From the NCBI GenBank assembly GCA_020849625.1, contig JADLFV010000129.1, positions 16,658 through 80,657 on the forward strand: DNA of 64,000 nucleotides, written 5' to 3'. A program made the position numbers and the translations under genes. Shown here piece by piece: positions 42,671-50,357 of the stretch (position 1 is its first letter; each line of letters begins with the position of its first letter). The stretch comes from Phycisphaeraceae bacterium. GTDB taxonomy: Bacteria; Planctomycetota; Phycisphaerae; Phycisphaerales; Phycisphaeraceae. Under the pieces are notes generated by a model. It did no database searches. It was not told where the DNA came from and worked only from the letters and a program-made list of their open reading frames with translations.

Positions 42671-44473
42671 TTATTCCGTCGCCGTTTCCTCCGTCTGCTC
42701 ACCGACCGGCAGACTGATGGTGAAGGTCGAGCCGTGGTCGAGTTGGGAGTCGAGGCTGATGTCACCGCCGTGCAGGCGGATGATCTCGCGGGCCAGGCCC
42801 AGGCCCAGGCCCGAGCCGGTGATGCCGCTGATGCGCTTGTCACGGGCGCGGTAGAACTTCTCGAACACGTGGGTCTGATCTTCCGGGCTGATGCCGATGC
42901 CCGAGTCGGTCACCTCGATGACCAGGTCCTTTTCCTTGACCTCGACGCTGACGCTGACGCGCCCGCCGTCGTTGGTGTATTTCAGGGCATTGCCCAACAG
43001 GTTCTGCACTGCCACGGCCAGCTTCTCGCGGTCGCCCTGGATCACCGGCAGCTTGGGCGGAATGGTGAACTGCATCTGAATCTCTTTGGTCGCCGCCTGG
43101 GCCTCGTAGTCGTTGCGCAGATCGCCCAGCAGCCGGTCCAGCCGCACGTCATCGCGCTGAATCTGCAACGTGCCAGCCTCGATCTCAGCCACGGAGAGCA
43201 TGTCGTTGACCATGCGCTCCAGGCGCTGCGTCTCCTGGTTGATGACGTTGAGGCACTTGGCCCGCAGGACGGCATCCTTGTCGCCTTCATCGATGGCCGA
43301 CTCGACGTACAGCCGGATGTTGGTCAGCGGCGTGCGCAGCTCGTGGGTGGCCTGGGCCACAAACTCGTGGCGGGCTTCCTCAGCCACGCGCTGCTGCGTG
43401 ACGTCTTCGATCACCAGCAAGGCGCTGGCGGTGTCGCCCTCGCGCACGGGACGCACGGCATAACGGATCACCCCGGCCCCCCCGGAAGTTCTGCGGTCGT
43501 GAATGTGCGTGGTGCGCTTGGAGCCCATGACCGCGTCGTGGATCACGTCGGCTACGCCGGCATCCTTGAGGTGATCGATCAGCGGCTGGCCCGCCAACTG
43601 ATCGCGCTGGGTGGCGAAGAACACGGCCGCGGCATTGTTGGCGTAAACCACGCGCATCTTGTCGTCCAGCAGGATCACGCCCTGGCTCATGGCGTCGCAG
43701 CCGCTGGCCAGGTCGTTGTTGCCGCTGCGGCGGTCGCCCATCTGCTGCTTGGTCTGGCGCACGGCCGCCTGGCGGCGATAGCGCTGTCGCTCTTGCAGCA
43801 GATCGTTCCAGGCCGCAGCCTCGCGGCTCAGATGCCCGGTGACCGCCAGGGCTGTCTCGGATTGCTCGCCGCCGCCCAGAGCCAGCAGCGATTCGCGGAT
43901 CATGCCCATGGCTGCCAGGCGACTGCGGAAATAGCGATACACCACCCACAGGGCCAGCAGCGCCGCCACGCCAATGGTGCCGATGCCGGCTTGGGCCTGC
44001 CAGAGCGTTCCGCGATCGGGCGTCAAACCGGCTTCGATCTCCAGCGTGGCTGTGCCGAAACCTTCAACGGTCAGCGGCAGGCGCATGTCGAGGTTCTGCC
44101 CGTCGTTGACGATGGTCTGCTCGATGCCGCCGCCGCTCTGCCAGTGTGCATCGTCGAGGCTGGCGGTGATGCGTGACGGATCGTTGTCAGCAATGACATC
44201 GCCGCTGGGCAGCACGATGCGCAGGCGTTCGAGGCCGAAGCGCTCGGCGCCGTCCATCATCATGCGGCGCACGGGCGTGACGTCACCGGCCGCGAGCATG
44301 CGCTCGGAGGACTGGGCCAGCATCTGGCCGGCACTGAGCAACTGGTCCAGGCGGGTCTGTTCCAGCGAGTCGGACTGGGTGCGCATGGTCCAGTAGGCGC
44401 AGGCGGCCAGCACGGCCAGCACGATGGCCGAGAGAACCATGCCGATGGAGGCGACCGATGATTCGCCGCGCAT
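42671..44473 (-). CDS. Sensor histidine kinase
   Basis: The ORF reaches 44734, but its first 87 codons are low in coding character; the Met at 44473 (MRGESSVASIGMVLSAIVLAVLAAC) gives a 600-residue protein starting with a membrane helix. A periplasmic sensor region, a second membrane helix (GTIGVAALLALWVVYRYF), a PAS-like domain (GVILLDDKMRVVYANNAAAVFF), a HisKA H-box (EFVAQATHELRTPLTNIRLY) and a HATPase domain (LLGNALKYTNDGG, VTDSGIGISPED, GSGLGLGLAREII) follow. No response regulator is adjacent. It heads the secretion operon, with the STAS gene next. Confidence 0.88.
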   Translation of the reverse strand: MRGESSVASIGMVLSAIVLAVLAACAYWTMRTQSDSLEQTRLDQLLSAGQMLAQSSERMLAAGDVTPVRRMMMDGAERFGLERLRIVLPSGDVIADNDPSRITASLDDAHWQSGGGIEQTIVNDGQNLDMRLPLTVEGFGTATLEIEAGLTPDRGTLWQAQAGIGTIGVAALLALWVVYRYFRSRLAAMGMIRESLLALGGGEQSETALAVTGHLSREAAAWNDLLQERQRYRRQAAVRQTKQQMGDRRSGNNDLASGCDAMSQGVILLDDKMRVVYANNAAAVFFATQRDQLAGQPLIDHLKDAGVADVIHDAVMGSKRTTHIHDRRTSGGAGVIRYAVRPVREGDTASALLVIEDVTQQRVAEEARHEFVAQATHELRTPLTNIRLYVESAIDEGDKDAVLRAKCLNVINQETQRLERMVNDMLSVAEIEAGTLQIQRDDVRLDRLLGDLRNDYEAQAATKEIQMQFTIPPKLPVIQGDREKLAVAVQNLLGNALKYTNDGGRVSVSVEVKEKDLVIEVTDSGIGISPEDQTHVFEKFYRARDKRISGITGSGLGLGLAREIIRLHGGDISLDSQLDHGSTFTISLPVGEQTEETATE

Positions 44474-44749
44474 CAACCAGGCGTGGGCCAACCGAGCCGA
44501 GCGGGGACTGCAAGCGACCTCCGCGGCCTCAGGGACCGGCGTCTGGGAAGGATCAGCATGTGACGGCTTAGGCAATCTCCCCTCCCTTGAAAACGGTTTG
44601 TCCCCCCTCCCATCGGCCAAATGGGTATCCCCTTTTAGGGGGATTCGTCCCCACCGCGATGGTCCCTGTCGCCAAAATGGTCCGGTGCCTCTTGTCCCGG
44701 CCGAGGTCGTCCGGTAATATGGCGATCGCACCATCTTGGAGGAGAACCG

Positions 44750-45418
44750 ATGATCCGATCATCCAGCATGTGGCGTGTTCTGGGGATTCTGCCGTTGTTG
44801 GCAGCCGGCACCGCGTCGGCCGCCATCATCGACCTGCAGCCCAATCCCGCCAACGGCTTCTACGACGAAACCAGCGAAGGCAATGACCGCGGCGTCCTGT
44901 TCACCGTGGCCCAGGACTTCAGCATCACCTCGGTCGGCATCGAAGCGCCCCTGGCTGACAAAAGCTTCGACGTGCAGATCTACGACGGCGACGTCAGCGG
45001 ACTGGCCTCGCCCGTGTGGGCCACCGAGACTGTTGATGTGCCGGTGGACAACGGCTCGTGGTTCGACGTCTTCTGCAGCTTCAACTTCCTGACCGGGCAC
45101 ACTTACACGCTGATGTGGGGTCCGACCGACGGCGTGGCCAACGACTGGCTGGGCGGGCCTACTGCCGCCATCACGCTGTATTACCTGCCCGGCTCGCAGA
45201 GCAGCGATGACACGGAAATCTTCGACGAGTTCAACAACCTGCTGCTGACGCTGACCGCCGGTCGAGTCTATAACGCCAACACCAGCCAATATGCCGGCAA
45301 CATCTACGCTCCGCGCTTCCGCTTCAACGGTCCGGTGCCTGAGCCGGCCACGGTGCTGCTTCTGATCGCCGGCGGCGCCGTGATGCTGCGCCGGGGTCGC
45401 AAGTCAGCGACCACCTGA
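44750..45418 (+). CDS. PEP-CTERM exported protein
   Basis: GGAGGAG precedes the ATG. A signal peptide (VLGILPLLAAGTASA) leads into a ~170-residue beta-rich domain (GVLFTVAQDFSITSVGIEAPL ... GHTYTLMWGPTDGVANDW). The C-terminus VPEPATVLLLIAGGAVMLRRGRKS is a standard PEP-CTERM exosortase signal. Divergent from the histidine kinase. Function beyond cell-surface or matrix targeting is unknown. Confidence 0.85.
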   Translation: MIRSSSMWRVLGILPLLAAGTASAAIIDLQPNPANGFYDETSEGNDRGVLFTVAQDFSITSVGIEAPLADKSFDVQIYDGDVSGLASPVWATETVDVPVDNGSWFDVFCSFNFLTGHTYTLMWGPTDGVANDWLGGPTAAITLYYLPGSQSSDDTEIFDEFNNLLLTLTAGRVYNANTSQYAGNIYAPRFRFNGPVPEPATVLLLIAGGAVMLRRGRKSATT

Positions 45419-45497
45419 GAGTCTGCCCGGCGCCGCGAGGACGCGGCGGCTAAACGTTAAGCCCCCCGAATATTCCTTACGCGAAGATCAATATACG

Positions 45498-45521
45498 TTT
45501 AGCCCCGGCGGCTACGCCGGG
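45498..45521. repeat. TTTAGCCCCGGCGGC hairpin
   Basis: TTTAGCCCCGGCGGCTACGCCGGG forms a short hairpin of the TAGCCCCGGC family in the space after the PEP-CTERM gene. Related palindromic text (GCGGCTAAACGTTTAG-like) lies just upstream. Confidence 0.55.
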
Positions 45522-45567
45522 TGAGCGCCCTTGCACGCCCGTCCACACTTCTGCTGCTGAATGCATA

Positions 45568-46061
45568 TCACTTTGATTCGACCGACAACTGATCGCGCAT
45601 GAAGTAAAAGACATTGCCGGGACCGTCACCGGCGATCAGATCGACCTGGCCGTCACCGTTCAGATCGGTGGCGCAGGGCGGCAGGTCGTGCCCTTCGACG
45701 AGGATCAGCGAACCGTCCGCAAGCTTTGCCCGGCGTCGTACAGCGGAAGCTTGGTGTTGTAGTCGTCCAGATCGCTGATGGTTGAGGGATCGATCGGCGA
45801 GTGGATGGTGCGCCGCCTGGCCATCCTGTCGAACGGCTCCATGACGATGACCTGGGCTGTGTTCGGATCGGTCCACGGCAGCACGCGGACGTCGGACCAG
45901 CGGGTGAACAGCGGATGCGTGCCGTGCGGCTTGACGGTGAGGTTGCTGAGCACGTGACAGGGACAGTCAAAGGTCTCGCGCACCTGCAACTGGGCGGCGG
46001 CGGGAATCGATTGCAGGAAACAGACAGCCAGAACGAGTGCGAGGGCGGCGGACAGCTTCAT
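45568..46061 (-). pseudogene. Exported FG-GAP/VCBS-repeat protein, apparently frameshifted
   Basis: Two overlapping minus-strand ORFs encode parts of one protein. The first has a signal peptide (MKLSAALALVLAVCFLQSIPAAAQ) and reads to DLDDYNTKLPLYDAGQ; the second continues in another frame with KLADGSLILVEGHDLPPCATDLNGDGQVDLIAGDGPGNVFYF, a calcium-binding FG-GAP/VCBS unit. The switch lies near 45730. Either a real frameshift, a sequencing error or recoding would explain it. Even joined, the protein has a single FG-GAP unit, so it is also short for the family. Confidence 0.65.
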
Positions 46062-46109
46062 GGGGTGATCCTGTTTGTGAACTGGTGTGAAAAGGACTGA
46101 TGCTGACAA

Positions 46110-46334
46110 AGCGCGATTTCACGCTCCCACGTACTGCTGTGGATGGATGCACGATCCCCAAGCCCACCCACTCCCGTGGGTGGGTGGCCCGGCAGCCGGA
46201 GTTGCCGGGCTGTGGACAGAAGCCCATTCTAGCATGTCATATCAATTATGCATCCCGTTGAAGGCGCACTTCAGGCGCGTATGCTGGTAAAAATAAATAA
46301 TGTAAACCATTTATTATCAATAATATAAAACTAG
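46110..46334. other. Intergenic region with two perfect hairpins
   Basis: CCCACCCAC/GTGGGTGGG (9-bp stem, 4-base loop, 46163-46184) and CCCGGCA/TGCCGGG (46188-46209) lie side by side upstream of the regulator. The following ~100 bp are AT-rich. No gene is supported. Confidence 0.55.
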
Positions 46335-46362
46335 TTGACATTTTTGCGACATCTGATATTCT
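46335..46362 (+). promoter_or_regulatory. Probable sigma70-type promoter of the GntR regulator
   Basis: TTGACA at 46335-46340 and TATTCT at 46357-46362 are separated by 16 bp, in an AT-rich stretch 50 bp before the regulator's ATG. The -35 is a perfect match, the -10 partial. Confidence 0.5.
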
Positions 46363-46378
46363 TAAGACATGTCAGATG
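46350..46378. promoter_or_regulatory. Dyad overlapping the -10, possible autoregulatory operator
   Basis: CATCTGA and TCAGATG form a perfect 7-bp inverted repeat with a 15-bp spacer, overlapping the proposed -10 box and ending ~35 bp before the GntR-family start. Position and symmetry fit autoregulation by the encoded regulator. A half-site TCAGATGG also occurs at 10271. Confidence 0.4.
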
Positions 46379-46412
46379 GAGGTCATCAAGCGAATTCCAA
46401 GGATGGGTTCCC

Positions 46413-47261
46413 ATGAGCAGCACCAGCAGCGATCTGAAACTGCGCGACCAGGCCTACGGCTACATCTGCCGCCAGTTGGTGGATGGGCGCATCGGGGCCG
46501 GCTCGCGCTTGAGCGTCGGGTCGCTGGCCAAGGAGCTGGGCATCAGTCGCACGCCGGTGTCCGAGGCGTTGCGTCGGCTGCAGTTGGAGCACGTGGTGGA
46601 GCAGGTGCCGCGGGTGGGCACGATAGTGCGCAAGCCTTCGCTGCTGGAGATTCGCGAGCTGTACGACCTGCGCATTCTGCTGGAAAGTTACGCGGTGATG
46701 CGCGCCGCCCGCGCCCGCAATCCGCGGCGGCTGAATCTGCTGGAGCAGTTGCTGGATCAGTTTCACGGGATCTGCGCCGACTTGCGCGACAGCGGCAAAC
46801 CGTACCTGACACCGGAGCAGGCCCGCCGATTTCTGGCCCTGGACATGGCGTTCCATGCCGTGATTCTCCAGAGCATCCGCACGCCGCAGATGCGACGGAT
46901 GATCGAGGACATGCGGGTGTTCACGCTGATCTTCGCCACCCGCCGCCACGATCATCAAGACCTGCCCACCATCGCCCGCATCTACCTGTGGCACACTCGC
47001 ATCTACCGGGCGATCCGCGACGGCAACGCGCCCGCCGCCCGCCGCCGCATGCGCGGTCACCTGCGTTTCAGTCGTGACGGGGCCATCAAGTTTCTGCGCC
47101 ATCACGCCACCGAATCCGCCCCGGTCGATCTGGACCTGGCGTCATTGATGCCGCGGGGCGTGAGCCTGACCGATGACGCCTTCCTGCCGACCAGCGGCAG
47201 ACGGATCAACAAGAAAAGTCGTGTCGCCGATTCATCCACCACCAAAGGAACGCCGCAATGA
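46413..47261 (+). CDS. GntR-family transcriptional regulator, FadR/FCD type
   Basis: 282 residues from ATG 46413; the longer ORF start at 46335 lies inside the promoter. The winged helix spans residues ~10-75 (YICRQLVDGRIGAGSRLSVGSLAKELGISRTPVSEALRRLQ). The helical FCD ligand domain follows (LYDLRILLESYAVMRAARA, ALDMAFHAVILQS, IYLWHTRIYRAIRDGNAPAARRRMRGHL) with Asp and His positions expected of the metal site. It probably senses a sugar acid or oligosaccharide product. Its stop overlaps the start of the pseudopilin gene by ATGA, so regulator and pseudopilin are coupled. Confidence 0.88.
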   Translation: MSSTSSDLKLRDQAYGYICRQLVDGRIGAGSRLSVGSLAKELGISRTPVSEALRRLQLEHVVEQVPRVGTIVRKPSLLEIRELYDLRILLESYAVMRAARARNPRRLNLLEQLLDQFHGICADLRDSGKPYLTPEQARRFLALDMAFHAVILQSIRTPQMRRMIEDMRVFTLIFATRRHDHQDLPTIARIYLWHTRIYRAIRDGNAPAARRRMRGHLRFSRDGAIKFLRHHATESAPVDLDLASLMPRGVSLTDDAFLPTSGRRINKKSRVADSSTTKGTPQ

Positions 47262-48082
47262 AAGCGCAAGCCACCATCCGGGCAGGATCGCGCGGTTTCA
47301 CGCTCATCGAGCTTCTGGTCGTCATCTCCATCATCGCGCTGCTGATTTCCATTCTGCTGCCGGCCCTGTCCAAGGCCAAGGACGCCGCCAAGAACGTGCA
47401 ATGCCTGACCAACGTCCGCTCCCTGGCCGCGGCCCAGAACGCTTACCAGGTGGACAACGGGCGGCTGCCGCTGGGCTATTACGAATTGCGCGTCGCCCTC
47501 AGTGCCGCCACCATCAACAGCGGCTACTGGGCCAACCAGATCGCCGACACCTTCGGACCCAACAACGACCTGCGCCGCCTGTATCTGCCTTACGTCAACG
47601 TCAACTTCATGACCTGTCCCTACTGCGAGCCGTACGACAAGAGTCCGGCCGCGATCCCGCTGGGCTCGACCCGCATCTACGTCGATTACATGTTCACCAA
47701 CGGATTCTTCTTCAACCGCGTCAACAACGTCTGGGACAAGCCCTACTTCTGGCAGCGGACCGACGACAAGTGGGAAATCGACGGCCACGGCATGGACGTG
47801 CTGGTGGGCGATCGGCTGGTCCTCAACGGCACCACGCTCCAGGCCAACCACCTCAACGGCCAGGCCGGCTGGCAAACAGTCTATATCCCCAATCCAGGTA
47901 ACTTCACGATCAGCGACTACCAGAAGACCGGCACATTTGCGGATCTCGACGTGCTGGCCGGCAACTTCGCCCGCCGCGACGGCAGCGCCAACACCTACAT
48001 GGGCAACGATGACAAGCTGTTCGACGTGCCGGTGCCCAACCTGGAAGGCTCGCGCTTCTATCGATTGCCTAATGCCCGTTGA
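47258..48082 (+). CDS. Pseudopilin-like protein with prepilin leader
   Basis: 274 residues. The leader MKAQATIRAGSRG precedes [29 protein letters not shown], with Gly at -1. The body contains CPYCEPYD and several aromatic segments; near the C-terminus LAGNFARRDGS keeps the DG of the H-X9-DG motif but lacks the His, so it is a variant. It is the companion of the 9.1-kb pseudopilin in the other cluster. The 4-bp overlap with the GntR gene implies co-expression with the regulator. Confidence 0.85.
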   Translation: MKAQATIRAGSRGFTLIELLVVISIIALLISILLPALSKAKDAAKNVQCLTNVRSLAAAQNAYQVDNGRLPLGYYELRVALSAATINSGYWANQIADTFGPNNDLRRLYLPYVNVNFMTCPYCEPYDKSPAAIPLGSTRIYVDYMFTNGFFFNRVNNVWDKPYFWQRTDDKWEIDGHGMDVLVGDRLVLNGTTLQANHLNGQAGWQTVYIPNPGNFTISDYQKTGTFADLDVLAGNFARRDGSANTYMGNDDKLFDVPVPNLEGSRFYRLPNAR

Positions 48083-48150
48083 ATGTGTGCCGGCGTAGGC
48101 ACGCTATGGTTTTCCGTTGACCCGTTACTTTGTATGTGGAGGAAAAGAAG

Positions 48151-48993
48151 ATGACAGCCAAAAAGTATTGCACGGCGATGTGCCTGGCGGCGCTGCTGCT
48201 GGCGGCCATGCCGGGAACTGTTCCGGCGGCGATCGTCGTCAGCGAGTCGTTCAACTACACGCTGGGCGCTGACCTGAACGGTCAGAACGGCGGGACGGGC
48301 TGGGGCGCCGCTTGGGTGGCGCCGACTGGCCAGACGTATTCCGCGAAGCTGGAGGTCCAGGACATCGCGGCCCCGGCCGGCTACCCGGCCGCCACCGGCA
48401 ACCAGGCCCTGGCCCATACCGCCACCTCGGCCACCGTCCGCACCGAGCGGGCCCTGCTCAATCCGATCAGCACCAACCCCGTCGCCAATCAGGTGCTCTA
48501 CGGCAGCATCCTGTTCCGACGCAACGACGCGACCAACGGGGCCGGCACGGAAAACAGCGAGTTCTTCCGCCTCGACAACGCCAGCAACATTCGCGTGGCC
48601 AGCGTCGGTCAAACCAGCGGCGAACTGATGACCGTGCAACTCGGCGGCAGCATCGTCACCACCACCACCTCGGTCGGCATCGGCACCGATTACCTGCTGG
48701 TGCTCAAGCTCACCTTGAATCCCGCCGGCACCAGCGACGTGCTGGAAGCGGAACTGTTCACCGCCGCTGACACGCTCACTGAGCCGGGCCTCTGGCAGGG
48801 TCAGGTTTCGCTGGACCTGGGCGACGTGGCCACCAAGCTGGTGGTCAATCAGGCCCGTCTGGCGGAGGATCTGCATTTCGATGAGATTCTCCTCGGCCAG
48901 AGTTTCGCAGACGTGGTACCCGAGCCGGCCTCGATGGGGCTGCTGCTGGCGGGTGGGCTGTTGTGCCGTTCGAGGCGAACGGACAAGCGGTAA
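48151..48993 (+). CDS. Jelly-roll-like PEP-CTERM exported protein
   Basis: The ATG at 48151 has GGAGG eight bases upstream. A signal peptide (MCLAALLLAAMPGTVPA) is followed by a ~215-residue beta-sandwich domain (SESFNYTLGADLNGQNGGTGWGAAW ... LYGSILFRRNDATNGAGTENSEFFRLDN ... VNQARLAEDLHFDEILL) and a PEP-CTERM tail (VPEPASMGLLLAGGLLCRSRR). The domain is a close paralogue of residues ~415-630 of the sialidase-like protein at 50356-52572. It is likely a carbohydrate-binding or adhesion module. Confidence 0.82.
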   Translation: MTAKKYCTAMCLAALLLAAMPGTVPAAIVVSESFNYTLGADLNGQNGGTGWGAAWVAPTGQTYSAKLEVQDIAAPAGYPAATGNQALAHTATSATVRTERALLNPISTNPVANQVLYGSILFRRNDATNGAGTENSEFFRLDNASNIRVASVGQTSGELMTVQLGGSIVTTTTSVGIGTDYLLVLKLTLNPAGTSDVLEAELFTAADTLTEPGLWQGQVSLDLGDVATKLVVNQARLAEDLHFDEILLGQSFADVVPEPASMGLLLAGGLLCRSRRTDKR

Positions 48994-49056
48994 GTGTCAA
49001 GCGTCCATTGTCAGGAACGATCAAGCGATCCATCTAGCATGCAAAGGAGAATTCAA

Positions 49057-50268
49057 ATGACTGGTCAACTCACACGCACGTCGCTATGGCTGGCGGCCAT
49101 ACTGTTCGCCGCCGTCCCCGTCATGGGCCAAACGGTCTATGTCTGGACCAACAACGCCGCGGACAATGACTTCACCAACCTCAACAACTGGTATCAGGAA
49201 GGCACCACCACACTTCCCACCGTCCCATTCACCGCCACCGACAACCTGCTGGTGGAAAAGGATGGCACGGACAAGGCGGTGCTCAGCTCGGCCACGCTCG
49301 GCCGCTGGCTGCGGGCCGGATGGTATCCCGGCACCATCGGCTTGATCGAGGTCGTCAGCGGTGGTCAGGCCGACCTGAGCAACTCCATCTATCTCGGCTA
49401 CGATGCCACGGCCGTGGGCACGTTGAACATCATGGGCGGCGTGGTCAATGCCAACAGTTCGTACACCACCATCGGTGGTTTAGGCCAGGCCTCCCTGACC
49501 ATCTCCAGCGGCAGCCTGAGCACCAACCGCATGAACATGGGCCATGAGGCGAGCGGTTCGGGCGTGCTGGAAGTCAGCGGCACCGGCTCGCTGTACATCG
49601 ACAACTATCTGTCCGGCAACCTGGGTGATTCCACGGTGCGGCTGATCGGATCCACCGCGTCGTTCCAGATCAATGACGATCTGACCGCCGATGCCCAGGG
49701 CACCAACCTGTTCGAGTTTCAGCTTGACGGCGCCAACGGCGTGGGCACCGGCATCGTGGTGACCAACGTCATTGATCTGGCTGCCAACGCACAGGTCGAT
49801 GTCTCTTTCCTGGGCGCGTCGGTCAATGGCACCTACACCCTGATGTCCACCACCGGCACCTTCACCGACAACACCGGCGGCAGCCTGCTGACCGCTGCTT
49901 CGGTCACTGCCGGTTGGAGCTATGCCATCGTCGATGATGCGGGCACCAAGAAGCTGCAGGTCACACTCGGTAGCGGCTATCACCCCGGCGACGCCAACGG
50001 TGACGGCCTGGTCAACTTGTCCGACCTGCAAATCCTCGGCGATAACTGGCAGTCCACCACCGCCGGCTGGGCGGAAGCGGACTTCACCGGTGACAACGTC
50101 GTCAACCTGGCTGATCTGCAGATCCTCGGCGATAACTGGGGCTTCGGCACCGGGCCGGATGTGAGCTTCGACGAAGCCCTAGCTCAGGTGGCCATCCCCG
50201 AGCCCGCGTCGCTGTGCATGCTGCTGCTGGGCGGGCTGCTGGCGACGTTGCGTCGGCGTGGCGGGTAA
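49057..50268 (+). CDS. Exported repeat protein with dockerin units and PEP-CTERM tail
   Basis: Started at ATG 49057 with AAGGAG upstream. A signal peptide (SLWLAAILFAAVPVMG) is followed by a ~270-residue beta-helix-like region with autotransporter-like repeats (TATLGRWLRAG, GGVVNANSSYTTIGGLGQASLTISSG). Two dockerin-type calcium repeats (GDANGDGLVNLSDLQILGDNW and a second with VVNLADLQILGDNW) precede the PEP-CTERM end IPEPASLCMLLLGGLLATLRRR. 403 residues. The dockerin/PEP-CTERM pair is shared with two other proteins in the window. Confidence 0.82.
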   Translation: MTGQLTRTSLWLAAILFAAVPVMGQTVYVWTNNAADNDFTNLNNWYQEGTTTLPTVPFTATDNLLVEKDGTDKAVLSSATLGRWLRAGWYPGTIGLIEVVSGGQADLSNSIYLGYDATAVGTLNIMGGVVNANSSYTTIGGLGQASLTISSGSLSTNRMNMGHEASGSGVLEVSGTGSLYIDNYLSGNLGDSTVRLIGSTASFQINDDLTADAQGTNLFEFQLDGANGVGTGIVVTNVIDLAANAQVDVSFLGASVNGTYTLMSTTGTFTDNTGGSLLTAASVTAGWSYAIVDDAGTKKLQVTLGSGYHPGDANGDGLVNLSDLQILGDNWQSTTAGWAEADFTGDNVVNLADLQILGDNWGFGTGPDVSFDEALAQVAIPEPASLCMLLLGGLLATLRRRGG

Positions 50269-50272
50269 ATTA

Positions 50273-50357
50273 CATAGCCCCGGCCTTGGCCGGGGTGCCT
50301 TAATGACTCGGCCTTGGCTGGGCGGCTTGAAGACCCCGGCCAAGGCCGGGGCTATAT
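50273..50357. repeat. TAGCCCCGGCC hairpins abutting a start codon
   Basis: CATAGCCCCGGCCTTGGCCG... (50273-50295) and ...CCGGCCAAGGCCGGGGCTAT (to 50354) are both hairpins and each other's reverse complement; a diverged third copy lies between. The ATG of the next gene follows within two bases. Confidence 0.8.
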
